Shown piece by piece: positions 1 through 7,664 of a stretch of DNA of 64,000 nt. Position 1 is the first letter of the stretch. Each line of letters opens with the position of its first letter. The position numbers were made by a program, and so were the translations under genes. The notes beneath the pieces were generated by a model. The model saw only the letters and a program-made list of their open reading frames with translations, ran no database searches and was not told where the DNA came from. This DNA is from an uncultured Clostridia bacterium (GTDB taxonomy: Bacteria; Bacillota; Clostridia; Christensenellales; Borkfalkiaceae), in assembly GCA_944372575.1 (NCBI GenBank), contig CALVZS010000001.1, forward strand, positions 82,962 through 146,961, given 5' to 3'.

Positions 1-270
1 CGAATTGATGAACACGCCCCTGCCGACGTGGATATTCCTGCCGAAGTCGGTATAGAAGGGCGGGAACAGAGAGAAGCTCTCGTCCACCTCCTCGCCCGTC
101 AGACGGGAAAAGAGCGCGCGCAGCTGTCCGGCGGTGCGGTATGCGCCGTTCATCTCCGCCGTGATGCGCTGCGCCTCGCGCGCCGTCGCCGTCATGAAAA
201 TGTGTGCCGGAGAGCCCGCTGCGATATATTCCCTGCGCGCCGTGAGCGCGCGATATTCCTCAAGTTCCAT
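1..270 (-). CDS. Sugar O-acetyltransferase (maltose/galactoside type), N-terminal part
   Basis: The 90 visible residues read as the start of a LacA/Maa-type sugar O-acetyltransferase, which moves acetyl from acetyl-CoA to a sugar hydroxyl in the cytoplasm. The N-terminal helical segment (YRALTARREY, then an R-rich helix) is followed by FPPFYTDFGRNIHVG, the beginning of the left-handed beta-helix of the family. The remainder lies outside the window, so this is truncated by the window edge and not visibly broken. The ATG at 268-270 sits only 8 nt from a perfect TATAAT and has no Shine-Dalgarno, so the mRNA is probably leaderless. Confidence 0.85.
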   Translation of the reverse strand, partial: MELEEYRALTARREYIAAGSPAHIFMTATAREAQRITAEMNGAYRTAGQLRALFSRLTGEEVDESFSLFPPFYTDFGRNIHVGRGVFINS

Positions 271-278
271 ACGCCTAT

Positions 279-307
279 ATTATAAAATACAGTTTCCGTT
301 CTGTCAA
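279..307 (-). promoter_or_regulatory. Promoter of the O-acetyltransferase gene
   Basis: TTGACA at 302-307 and TATAAT at 279-284, read on the minus strand, are separated by exactly 17 nt. The expected start of transcription falls 0-3 nt from the ATG at 270. Confidence 0.8.
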
Positions 308-367
308 ATGCCTATCTTGCATACACAACGATAGGAAAAAGCTATCGTTCCAACATAAAACGGCATG

Positions 368-397
368 AAAAAGCCCTCCCCGTGCTACGGGAAGGGC
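368..397 (-). terminator. Terminator after the SDR remnant
   Basis: An imperfect GC-rich stem (373-382 with 388-397) is followed on the minus strand by TTTTT. A T-rich stretch also follows on the plus strand, so it may work in both directions. Confidence 0.7.
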
Positions 398-410
398 ATC
401 TTTTTGCAGA

Positions 411-868
411 TCACTTCTTCTTTTTGAATTCCTTCATGCCGTTGGTGCTGCCGCCGTCCACCAGCACGTCCACGCCTGCAAGATAGTCGTTGCGCTCATC
501 GGCGACCGTGGCAAGCGCATAGCCCAGCTCCTCCGGCTTACCCATGCGCTCCTCTGCCGAGAAGGGAATGAGCATCCCGCCGTCCTTGGCCTCCAGATTG
601 CCCATGTCGGTGGCAATGAGGCCGGGGCTGAGCGATACCACACGGATGCCCTGCTTGCCGTATTCAAAGGCGCATTTCTTGGCATACCAGACAACGAAGT
701 TCTTGCTCAGCGAATAGGCAAAGCCCGAACGCTGATAGTCGCCCTTGGCAAGGTTGCTCTTCTTGATGAGTTTGGCAAAAAACTTCTCCTCATCCGTCTC
801 CGCAAGGGCGTACACCTTCTTATTGATGAGGAAATTTGGCAGAACATATGCCGAATTGGAGGCGACGT
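411..868 (-). pseudogene. Short-chain dehydrogenase, C-terminal remnant
   Basis: The frame encodes the C-terminal part of an NAD(P)-dependent short-chain dehydrogenase. It contains the catalytic YSLSK (YxxxK) motif, the following segment GIRVVSLSPGLIATDMG that closes the active site, and a C-terminal VDVLVDGGSTNG. The whole N-terminal Rossmann part with the TGxxxGxG cofactor motif is missing; just upstream the DNA turns into flavodoxin sequence in another frame. The ATG at 870-872 is an internal methionine and has no ribosome binding site at a usable distance. Inference: a deletion joined a flavodoxin gene to the middle of an SDR gene. Confidence 0.75.
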
Positions 869-1372
869 CCATTCCTTTGCCCAGGCCGCGATCGCCTGAG
901 CGGACTGCTGCGTCTGCGCGCCGCGGATCGAAAGGCCCTTTCCGATGACCGCCCCCTTGCAGATGCGCCGCAGGTCGCGTTCGCTCACGCCCATGCCGCT
1001 GCCCTCGTTGGTGCAGAAGGGCGCGATCTTCTTGCCCGTAAAGTCAAACGCCTCCAGAAAGGTGAATACCGCCATGGGCATGGTTCCCCACCAGTTGGGA
1101 TAGCCCAAAAAAATCACGTCACAGCCGTCCAGGCTCTCGGGCAGCTTTTTCAGCGCGGGGCGCGCGTCGGCGCGCTGTTCCGCCTTTGCCTCCTCAATAC
1201 AGGCATAATAGTCCGCGGCGTACTCCCTGACGGGTTCCAGTTCAAACAGATCGCCGCCGACCGCCTTCTGAATGTACTCCGCCGCAACGGCGGTGTTGCC
1301 CCTGGCAAGGTTTTTGATCGATCCATTCCAGTAATTTTCGCCCTTGCGCGAAAATTAGACGATGAGATGCAT
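869..1372 (-). pseudogene. Flavodoxin, interrupted by a stop at codon 6
   Basis: Reading from the ATG at 1370-1372 (GGAGGG 5 nt upstream) gives MHLIV, then TAA at 1355-1357, then FSRKGENYW and a long flavodoxin sequence with GYPNWWGTMPMAV and FCTNEGSGMG typical of the flavodoxin_4 family (FMN-binding electron carrier). A tyrosine codon TAT changed to TAA would explain the stop. At its 3' end the frame runs into the SDR remnant, so the last residues are also replaced. A GTG at 1117 opens the rest of the frame but starts after the FMN phosphate loop, so it is unlikely to give a working protein. Confidence 0.75.
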
Positions 1373-1456
1373 AAATTCCCTCCGAATGTTATCTCGCATC
1401 AAGTATATCACGGAGCAGCGGCATTGTAAAATACCTGTTTTTTATCAGTCCACATA

Positions 1457-1488
1457 CGCAAAAGGCATGGCCGAAACCATGCCTTTTA
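1457..1488 (-). terminator. Terminator of the purine uptake operon
   Basis: A perfect stem AAAGGCATGG / CCATGCCTTT (1460-1487) lies about 70 nt past the stop of the last permease gene and is followed by T residues on both strands. Confidence 0.75.
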
Positions 1489-1557
1489 GAATCCATGTTC
1501 TATTCCTGTCCCGCAAAGCGGTGTCGTGACCCGGCAGATCCGCGCGAAGCGGAAACG

Positions 1558-2532
1558 CTAACGGTCTTCACGGAAATAGGAGAGCCCCAAACTTGCGGGC
1601 GGCTGCGTCTCGCGGTGGCCGATGATGCTCGTGACGATGAGTACAAGGATGGTCACGACAAAGGGGATCAGCCTGAGCAGCGGCTTGAACGCGGGCGCAA
1701 CGCTGATATATGAGAAAAGAATATAGAGCGCGCCGAATACAAAAGAACCGCCGATCGCAACTGCGGGACGCCACATGGTGAAGATGACGAGCGCAATGGA
1801 CAGCCAGCCGATGATCTGGATGGTAACTTCTACGGTAGAATCATTTCCCGAAGTATAACAGAGCGAGTAGCACAGTCCCCCGATGCCGGCAATGGCCGCT
1901 CCGATGATGGTGGCAGTGTACTTATACCCCGTAACGTTGATCCCCACCGCGTCCGCCGTGGCGGGATTTTCGCCCACGGCACGCAGGTTGAGTCCCGCCT
2001 TTGTGCGTTTGAGCACGATCGCAACGACAATGGCGATGACGATGGCAAGATAGATCAGCACTCCGTGTCCGAGAAAGATGTTCCCGAACCAGCCGAGCGC
2101 CTCGACCCCCGGGATATGTGCGTTAAAGAAGTTCAGCGATGCAAAGGAGAGTCTGCCCGCTACAGTCACATCGGCAATGTCCACAACATCGTTTAAGAAA
2201 AAGGAAGTAAACCCTGCGCCGAAGATGGTACAGGCGAGCCCCGTCACATTCTGATTGGAGCGCAGAGAGACGGTGAGGAAGGCATACACGGCGCCCAGCG
2301 CGCCCGCAAAGAGCATGGCAAACAGGATGCCCATGAGCAGAACGAGTACGCCGTTGGGCGACTCTCCCATGGCAACAAGCTTCACGCCGAAACAGCCGCC
2401 CGCCGCCCCCATGCACATGATGCCGGGGATGCCGAGGTTGAGGTGTCCGGACTTCTCCGTCAGAATTTCGCCCACGCAGCCAAACAGGAAAATAGCACCG
2501 AATTGAATCGCGCTTGAAAGGAATACTTCCAT
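1558..2532 (-). CDS. Nucleoside ABC transporter permease (second subunit)
   Basis: A 324-residue integral membrane protein with about nine hydrophobic helices, of the branched-chain/nucleoside permease superfamily (BPD_transp_2). It is the YufQ-like partner of the larger permease encoded immediately upstream. Conserved family segments are GEILTEKSGHLNLGIPG near the N terminus and RAVGENPATADAVGINV in the cytoplasmic loop that contacts the ATPase. The ATG at 2532 directly abuts the stop of the upstream permease, which implies translational coupling. Together with the BMP lipoprotein and the ATPase it should form an importer for purine nucleosides; the substrate is inferred from xpt at the head of the operon. 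Confidence 0.88.
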   Translation of the reverse strand: MEVFLSSAIQFGAIFLFGCVGEILTEKSGHLNLGIPGIMCMGAAGGCFGVKLVAMGESPNGVLVLLMGILFAMLFAGALGAVYAFLTVSLRSNQNVTGLACTIFGAGFTSFFLNDVVDIADVTVAGRLSFASLNFFNAHIPGVEALGWFGNIFLGHGVLIYLAIVIAIVVAIVLKRTKAGLNLRAVGENPATADAVGINVTGYKYTATIIGAAIAGIGGLCYSLCYTSGNDSTVEVTIQIIGWLSIALVIFTMWRPAVAIGGSFVFGALYILFSYISVAPAFKPLLRLIPFVVTILVLIVTSIIGHRETQPPASLGLSYFREDR

Positions 2533-3861
2533 TTAGTTTTCCTCCTTTTTACTACGTCTGCTTCTTTTTATGCCTTCCGGCGGACTTGGCTCCGTCTCAG
2601 GCGGCGGATCGGCGTCCGCCGCAAGCGGCCGCCCTTCCGTCTGCACCGGCGCATCCCCGCCGGCAGGCAGCACATCCCCGCCGTCGGGGGACGGCGCAGA
2701 ACGGCCGTTCTCCTCGGAGGAAGAACTTTCCGCAGCATCCATGGAAAAGTCGGGGGCAGGATGTACGCTGCCCTTTTGGAAATTGAAATGCACCTTGTAG
2801 ACGATGAAAAATTCGCAGCCGATGAAGAAAAAGTAGATGAGCCCGATGACGATATCGGAGAGCGCCTCGCTCGTAAAGCCGAAGTCGGTATTGACCTGCG
2901 CCATGCCGCGCGTGAGGAAGTTGATGAACAGCGCCACGCCCGCCATGATGAGGGGGTCGAACTTGCCCAGCCAGGCGACCATGATGCCCGTAAACCCCAT
3001 GTTGGAGTCCATCGACGTGCTGACCATGTGATTGATGGAGCCCACCAGCAAAAAGCCCACCAGTCCGCACAGCGCACCCGACAGAACGAGGGTGCGGATG
3101 ATGACTTTCTTTACGTTGATGCTCGCGTATCGGGCGGAGTTCTTGCTCTCGCCCACGAGGGCAACTTCATACCCGTGCTTGGTGAAGCGCAGGTAGCAGT
3201 AGATAAACGCCGTGACGATAACTGCCGCCAGAATAATGGGCAGGCTCCGCCCCGCCTGTCCCGAGCCGAAAGTAGGCAGATTGGCATCGGACAGGGGCGG
3301 CATGGCGCCCGTTCCGTTGGGATACCAAAGCGCAATGAAGAACGCCACCAAGTACATGGCGACATAGTTCATCATCAGCGTGAAGAGCGATTCATTGGTG
3401 TTGAAAAACGCCTTGAATATGGCGGGAATGACGGCCCAGAGCGCGCCCGCCGCGACGCTCACCACAAACATCAGAAGGCACACTGCGCCGTCCGGCCACT
3501 TGCCGCCCAGATAGTACATGCACATGGCGCAGGCAAGGCAGCCCATGAGCACCTGTCCGTTGCCGCCCAAATTCCAAAATTTCATTTTGAATGCGACGAC
3601 AAGGGCGAGCGCCACGCACAGCAGAAGCGCCGTGTTCTGCAAAAGCAGCCAGAAGCGCCGCTCGGTGCCGAATGCTCCCGAAAAGAGGGAGGAAAAATAG
3701 TCAAAAAACCCGCGGTCGCGCGGCGACGCAGCCGAGATAAAGATGGCGCTGATGATGAGCGCGATGAGCACCGCACCCACGCGGATGCACAGGCTCTTCC
3801 ACCAGGGCATGGGCTCGCGCTTTGTGATGTGGATAAACGGTTCCTTTTTTACGCGTTCCAT
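2533..3861 (-). CDS. Nucleoside ABC transporter permease (first subunit, YufP-like)
   Basis: A 442-residue membrane protein with about eight to ten hydrophobic helices and the conserved loop VALVGESKNSARYASINV, which marks BPD_transp_2 permeases of BMP-dependent nucleoside importers. It differs from usual members by a long hydrophilic C-terminal tail (about 65 residues, rich in Ser, Pro, Asp and Glu, ending in basic residues) with no predicted fold. The start overlaps the 3' end of the ATPase gene by 13 nt and its stop abuts the next permease, so the four transport genes are tightly packed. Confidence 0.88.
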   Translation of the reverse strand: MERVKKEPFIHITKREPMPWWKSLCIRVGAVLIALIISAIFISAASPRDRGFFDYFSSLFSGAFGTERRFWLLLQNTALLLCVALALVVAFKMKFWNLGGNGQVLMGCLACAMCMYYLGGKWPDGAVCLLMFVVSVAAGALWAVIPAIFKAFFNTNESLFTLMMNYVAMYLVAFFIALWYPNGTGAMPPLSDANLPTFGSGQAGRSLPIILAAVIVTAFIYCYLRFTKHGYEVALVGESKNSARYASINVKKVIIRTLVLSGALCGLVGFLLVGSINHMVSTSMDSNMGFTGIMVAWLGKFDPLIMAGVALFINFLTRGMAQVNTDFGFTSEALSDIVIGLIYFFFIGCEFFIVYKVHFNFQKGSVHPAPDFSMDAAESSSSEENGRSAPSPDGGDVLPAGGDAPVQTEGRPLAADADPPPETEPSPPEGIKRSRRSKKEEN

Positions 3862-5525
3862 GTTTCATCCTCCCCGATCCTCGAGTCCTTGGCGACGCCC
3901 ATCGGCTTGCCCTTTTCTTCGGCGAGGTCGAGCGCACCCGCCATCATGAGACCGAGCTGTTCTTTTGTGGTCTTATCCGCATGGACGACGCCCATCATCC
4001 GCCCGTGGCAGAGTACCATGATCTTGTCGCACAGCGCAAGCATGACGTCCAGATCCTCGCCGATGAACAGCACGCCCGTTCCCGCCTGCTTCTGGCGGTT
4101 GAGAATGTCATAGATAAGGTAGGACGAGTTGATATCCAATCCGCGCACGGGATATGCCGTGATGAGTACGTTGGGCTCGGTGAGCATCTCGCGTCCGAGC
4201 AGCACCTTCTGCACGTTGCCGCCCGAAAGACGCCTGACGGGCGTCTCGGTGGACGGCGTTATGACGTCCAGCTCCTCAATGACGCGCGCTGCCTCGGCGC
4301 GCGCCTTCTTGCGGTCAACAAAGGGATCGTGCCGATCCAAAAAGGCTCCCGCACGGTTGAGCGCGTGCTTGGCGCAGCGGACAAAGGCATTCTCCCCCTC
4401 CCTGTCCGGGATGGGTCTGATGCCGAAGCGGGTATCCTGATAGTTTTTGAGCATCATGTTGTCCGTAATGGACATGGAGGGTGCAAGTCCCATGCCCAGG
4501 CGATCCTCGGGGATAAAACTCATGGCGATCCCGCGCGCGGCAACTTCCTTGGGGGAGAGCCCCATAATGGATTCGCCCTCGTGGTAGATGCCGCCCTTTT
4601 CCGCCTTGCGCAGCCCTGCGATCGCCTCGCACAGCTCGCGCTGCCCGCAGCCCGCGATGCCCGCGACGCCCAGGATCTCACCGCCGCGGATGAAGAAACT
4701 CAGATCCTCGATGGCGCGGCTGCCCTCATCGCTCCTGACGCACAGGTCGCGGATCTCGAGCAGCGGACGGTCGGACTTCACAGCCGGGCGCTCGATGGCG
4801 AGTTCCACCTTCTGCCCCACCATCATCTCGGTGAGTGCCTGCTCGCCGATCTTTGCCGTCTCCACACAGCCGATATACTCCCCCTTGCGCAGCACCGCCA
4901 CGCGGTCGGAGATCGCCATGACCTCATGCAGCTTGTGCGTAATGATGATGATGGACTTGCCGTCCGCCTTCATCGCGCGCATGACGGAAAAGAGCTTCTC
5001 CGTCTCCTGCGGGGTGAGCACGGCGGTCGGCTCATCGAGGATGAGAATGTCCGCGCCGCGGTAGAGCACCTTGACGATCTCCACCGTCTGCTTTTCGGAG
5101 ACGGACATATCGTAGATCTTCTTTTTGGGATCGAGCTCAAACCCGTATTTTTCGGCGATCGCGCGAACCTCGGAGTTGATGCGCTTGACGCCGTAGCCCT
5201 TTTTGCCGGGGCCGAGCACGACGTTCTGCGCAGCCGTAAAGACGTCGACGAGCTTGAAGTGCTGATGCACCATGCCGATCCGATAGCGGAAAGCATCCTG
5301 CGGGGAGGCGATGACCGCCTCCTTTCCGTTGACGAAGATCTGCCCCTCATCCGGATAGTAGATGCCCGAGATCATGTTCATCAGCGTGGTCTTGCCGCTG
5401 CCGTTCTCGCCGAGCAGAGCAAGGATCTCCCCCTTGTACAGCGCGAGGGAGATGTCCCTGTTCGCCGCTACGGAACCGAAATACTTGCTGATATGTTTTA
5501 ATTCCAGAGTGACGTTCTCATCCAC
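3849..5525 (-). CDS. Nucleoside ABC transporter, double ATP-binding protein
   Basis: About 558 residues with two nucleotide-binding domains in tandem, as in YufO/RbsA-type ATPases. The first domain has Walker A GENGSGKT, Walker B LILDEPTAVL and a weak signature (VSEKQTVEIVK). The second has a degenerate Walker A region GIAGCGQRE and the signature LSGGNVQKV. GTG at 5525 is chosen as the start because GAGGTG lies 6 nt upstream and the ABC fold begins directly after it; an upstream ATG at 5561 would add 12 unlike residues. It energises the two permeases encoded downstream. Confidence 0.88.
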   Translation of the reverse strand: MDENVTLELKHISKYFGSVAANRDISLALYKGEILALLGENGSGKTTLMNMISGIYYPDEGQIFVNGKEAVIASPQDAFRYRIGMVHQHFKLVDVFTAAQNVVLGPGKKGYGVKRINSEVRAIAEKYGFELDPKKKIYDMSVSEKQTVEIVKVLYRGADILILDEPTAVLTPQETEKLFSVMRAMKADGKSIIIITHKLHEVMAISDRVAVLRKGEYIGCVETAKIGEQALTEMMVGQKVELAIERPAVKSDRPLLEIRDLCVRSDEGSRAIEDLSFFIRGGEILGVAGIAGCGQRELCEAIAGLRKAEKGGIYHEGESIMGLSPKEVAARGIAMSFIPEDRLGMGLAPSMSITDNMMLKNYQDTRFGIRPIPDREGENAFVRCAKHALNRAGAFLDRHDPFVDRKKARAEAARVIEELDVITPSTETPVRRLSGGNVQKVLLGREMLTEPNVLITAYPVRGLDINSSYLIYDILNRQKQAGTGVLFIGEDLDVMLALCDKIMVLCHGRMMGVVHADKTTKEQLGLMMAGALDLAEEKGKPMGVAKDSRIGEDETWNA

Positions 5526-5622
5526 TTCGGCACCTCGCCAGAAATTTCCCGAAAAGAACAAACGGCGGAGAGAGTATCTTCGCCGACTTGTCCTTATGTT
5601 AGGTTACAAAATTGTCATCCGA

Positions 5623-6858
5623 TCAGGAGTTGGCCTCTGTCAACTCTGTGATCCCGTCGATGCGCACATCGAAGTAGGGCGCGCTGCGGTGACGGGATTC
5701 ATAGAACACGCCGTCCTCGATCGCCTCGGTATCGGGCGTGAAAGCATCGTCGGTGTCGACGTCTGCCAGATAAGAAGTGAGATGCTCGCCGTTGACGGTG
5801 AACGCGGAGCAGTCAAACACCTGCAGCGTACCGTTACGCAGTTCCGCCTCGACTTCGGCAAGTTTTTCTGCAGTACCCTCGGCAGCCGCCCCGCCCAACT
5901 CGGTCAGGACAACAGAACCCGTTTCCAGGGTACCCTTCCAGTCGGTATCGATCGTTTCCCCGTTCGCCACGCAGTCGATCATGTACTCGAAGTAGGGAAC
6001 CCAGTTGATGCGCGAGGAGACGATGTAGGTATCGGGGCAGGACGCCGCCGTGCTGCCGTTGTAGGAGACGTTGGGAACGCCTGCATCCTCACAGGCATTG
6101 GGCGCGCCCATGGAGTCTGCGTGCTGGGAAATGAGCGCTGCGCCGCGCGAAATGAGCAGCCGCGCCGCATCGTTTTCCGCCTGCAGGTCATACCAGGAAC
6201 TGGTATAGGTGACTTCCATCGAGACGCTGATCAGCGTCTCCTCTTCCACCACAGATCTTGCGCCCAGGAAGAAAGAGGTGTAGCCGGAGACGACTTCCGC
6301 ATAGGGATATGCGCCGACGTAACCGATTTTGATGTTGCCGTCCGTATCGAAATTGTCTGCGTCCAGCACATCGCCGGCCTCGTACATTTCAACGAGCTTC
6401 ATACCTGCGGCAACGCCCGCAAGGTATCTGCCCTGGTAGATGTGCGCGAACGCATTGTGGAAGTTGGGAACATTTTCGGTATGTGCCGTGGTTCCCGTCG
6501 CATGGCAGAACTCCACATCGGGAAACTCCCGCGCCGCCTGCAGCATAAAGGACTCATGGCCGAAAGAGTCGGCGAAAATGACGTCACAGCCCTGATCGAC
6601 GAGATCTGCCGCCGCATTGTAGCACTCCTGCGTCTCCGGGATCCCCGTCTTGATGATGAGGTGATCGGCATCGATCCCCTTGTTCTCACATGCCTCGCGG
6701 ATGGCGTCGAGGAAGTTCTTGTCATACGTCGAGTTGTCATCGTGCAGGGCGATGAAACCGACCGTCAGTTCGCCGTCCCCTTCCGTACAGCCCGCAAGCG
6801 CGCCGACACCTGCGACCGCAATGGTTGCCGCCAGACCCAAAGCCAACAGTTTCTTCAT
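5623..6858 (-). CDS. BMP-family nucleoside-binding lipoprotein
   Basis: A 411-residue substrate-binding lipoprotein of the PnrA/BMP family. It starts at ATG 6858 (AAAGGAG just upstream) with a signal peptide and lipobox LAGC at Cys24, then the BMP fold with GFIALHDDNSTYDKNF, the motif ADSFGHE and the purine-contact region YVGAYPYAEVVSGYTSF. The family binds purine nucleosides outside the membrane and delivers them to the ABC permeases. It is the second gene of the operon, 64 nt after xpt. An in-frame extension to 6951 is rejected because it precedes the signal peptide and overlaps the end of xpt. Confidence 0.92.
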   Translation of the reverse strand: MKKLLALGLAATIAVAGVGALAGCTEGDGELTVGFIALHDDNSTYDKNFLDAIREACENKGIDADHLIIKTGIPETQECYNAAADLVDQGCDVIFADSFGHESFMLQAAREFPDVEFCHATGTTAHTENVPNFHNAFAHIYQGRYLAGVAAGMKLVEMYEAGDVLDADNFDTDGNIKIGYVGAYPYAEVVSGYTSFFLGARSVVEEETLISVSMEVTYTSSWYDLQAENDAARLLISRGAALISQHADSMGAPNACEDAGVPNVSYNGSTAASCPDTYIVSSRINWVPYFEYMIDCVANGETIDTDWKGTLETGSVVLTELGGAAAEGTAEKLAEVEAELRNGTLQVFDCSAFTVNGEHLTSYLADVDTDDAFTPDTEAIEDGVFYESRHRSAPYFDVRIDGITELTEANS

Positions 6859-6922
6859 AATGTTTCTCCTTTCCCGATAAATTATATAAAAATTATCGTT
6901 CCCAAAACAAAAAACCGCGCCG

Positions 6923-7498
6923 TCACTCTGCGCGGAACACGACGCTCTCATCCGTCATGGAATCGATGATGGCGAGAGAGTCGACACGGATCCCCTCGGC
7001 ACGGAGTTTGTCCCCCGCGCCCTGAAATCCCTTTTCAATGGCGATGGCGCAGCCGACAAGGTGTGCCTCTGCATTCTCGATAATGCGGATGAGGCCGCGC
7101 ACGGCGTTGCCGTTGGCGAGAAAGTCATCCACGATGAGGACGTCATCGCCCTTCTTGATATAGTCCTTTGCAACGGCGATCTCATACGTCTCCTTGTGCG
7201 TGAAGGAATAGACGGATGCCGTATACACTTCCTTGGGCATATTGGCGCTCTTGTGCTTTTTGGCGAATACGCTGGGAACGTGCAGGGCAATCCCCGCCGC
7301 AACGGCAATAGCGATGCCGGAGGATTCCACCGTCAGCACGCGGGTGATCTTCTCGCCTGCATACAGGCGTGCAATCTCGCGTCCGATCTCCATGATAAAA
7401 TCGGAGTCCATCTGCTGATTGAGGAAGCTCCCCACTTTGAGTACGTTCCCGGGAAGGACGGTTCCTTCCGCAAGGATCTTTTCTTCAAGCGCCTTCAT
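6923..7498 (-). CDS. xpt: Xanthine phosphoribosyltransferase
   Basis: A 191-residue type I phosphoribosyltransferase that converts xanthine plus PRPP to XMP. The PRPP-binding loop VLIVDDFLANG and the N-terminal MKALEEKILAEGTVLPGNVLKVGSFLNQQMD pattern (family-typical start, given here only in part: residues 1-31) identify Xpt. It leads the operon with the nucleoside importer, so salvage of the imported base is coupled to uptake. AAGGA precedes the ATG. No purine riboswitch is visible in the 5' region, unlike many Bacillota xpt genes. Confidence 0.93.
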   Translation of the reverse strand: MKALEEKILAEGTVLPGNVLKVGSFLNQQMDSDFIMEIGREIARLYAGEKITRVLTVESSGIAIAVAAGIALHVPSVFAKKHKSANMPKEVYTASVYSFTHKETYEIAVAKDYIKKGDDVLIVDDFLANGNAVRGLIRIIENAEAHLVGCAIAIEKGFQGAGDKLRAEGIRVDSLAIIDSMTDESVVFRAE

Positions 7499-7528
7499 TG
7501 GTAATCCTTATGGAAAATGTATAATAAC

Positions 7529-7557
7529 ACTATATCACAATCGGGAGCATAAGTCAA
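7529..7557 (-). promoter_or_regulatory. Promoter of the xpt-nucleoside uptake operon
   Basis: TTGACT at 7552-7557 and TATAGT at 7529-7534 with a 17-nt spacer, 30 nt before the xpt ATG. The short 5' leader leaves no room for an aptamer-plus-terminator riboswitch. Confidence 0.75.
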
Positions 7558-7620
7558 TTAAATCGACGAAGCGAGCGCCTCTTCCGAAAAAAATATTTTG
7601 CAGGATTTTCACACACTCTT

Positions 7621-7657
7621 AAAAAACGGGCGCGGTTCCCGTTCAGAAACGCGCCCG
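7621..7657 (-). terminator. Terminator of the AAA/GH3/transglutaminase operon
   Basis: Stem CGGGCGCG / CGCGCCCG (7627-7634 with 7650-7657) followed on the minus strand by TTTTTT, directly after the stop of the last gene of that operon. Confidence 0.85.
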
Positions 7658-7664
7658 GATTCAG

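Noticed and set aside
3981..5501. Plus-strand open frame of 506 codons opposite the ABC ATPase gene
   Set aside because: Only complementary codon bias; the minus strand has Walker and signature motifs.
7499..7620. Purine riboswitch before xpt
   Set aside because: No three-way junction or conserved core is visible, and the promoter at 7529-7557 leaves no room.
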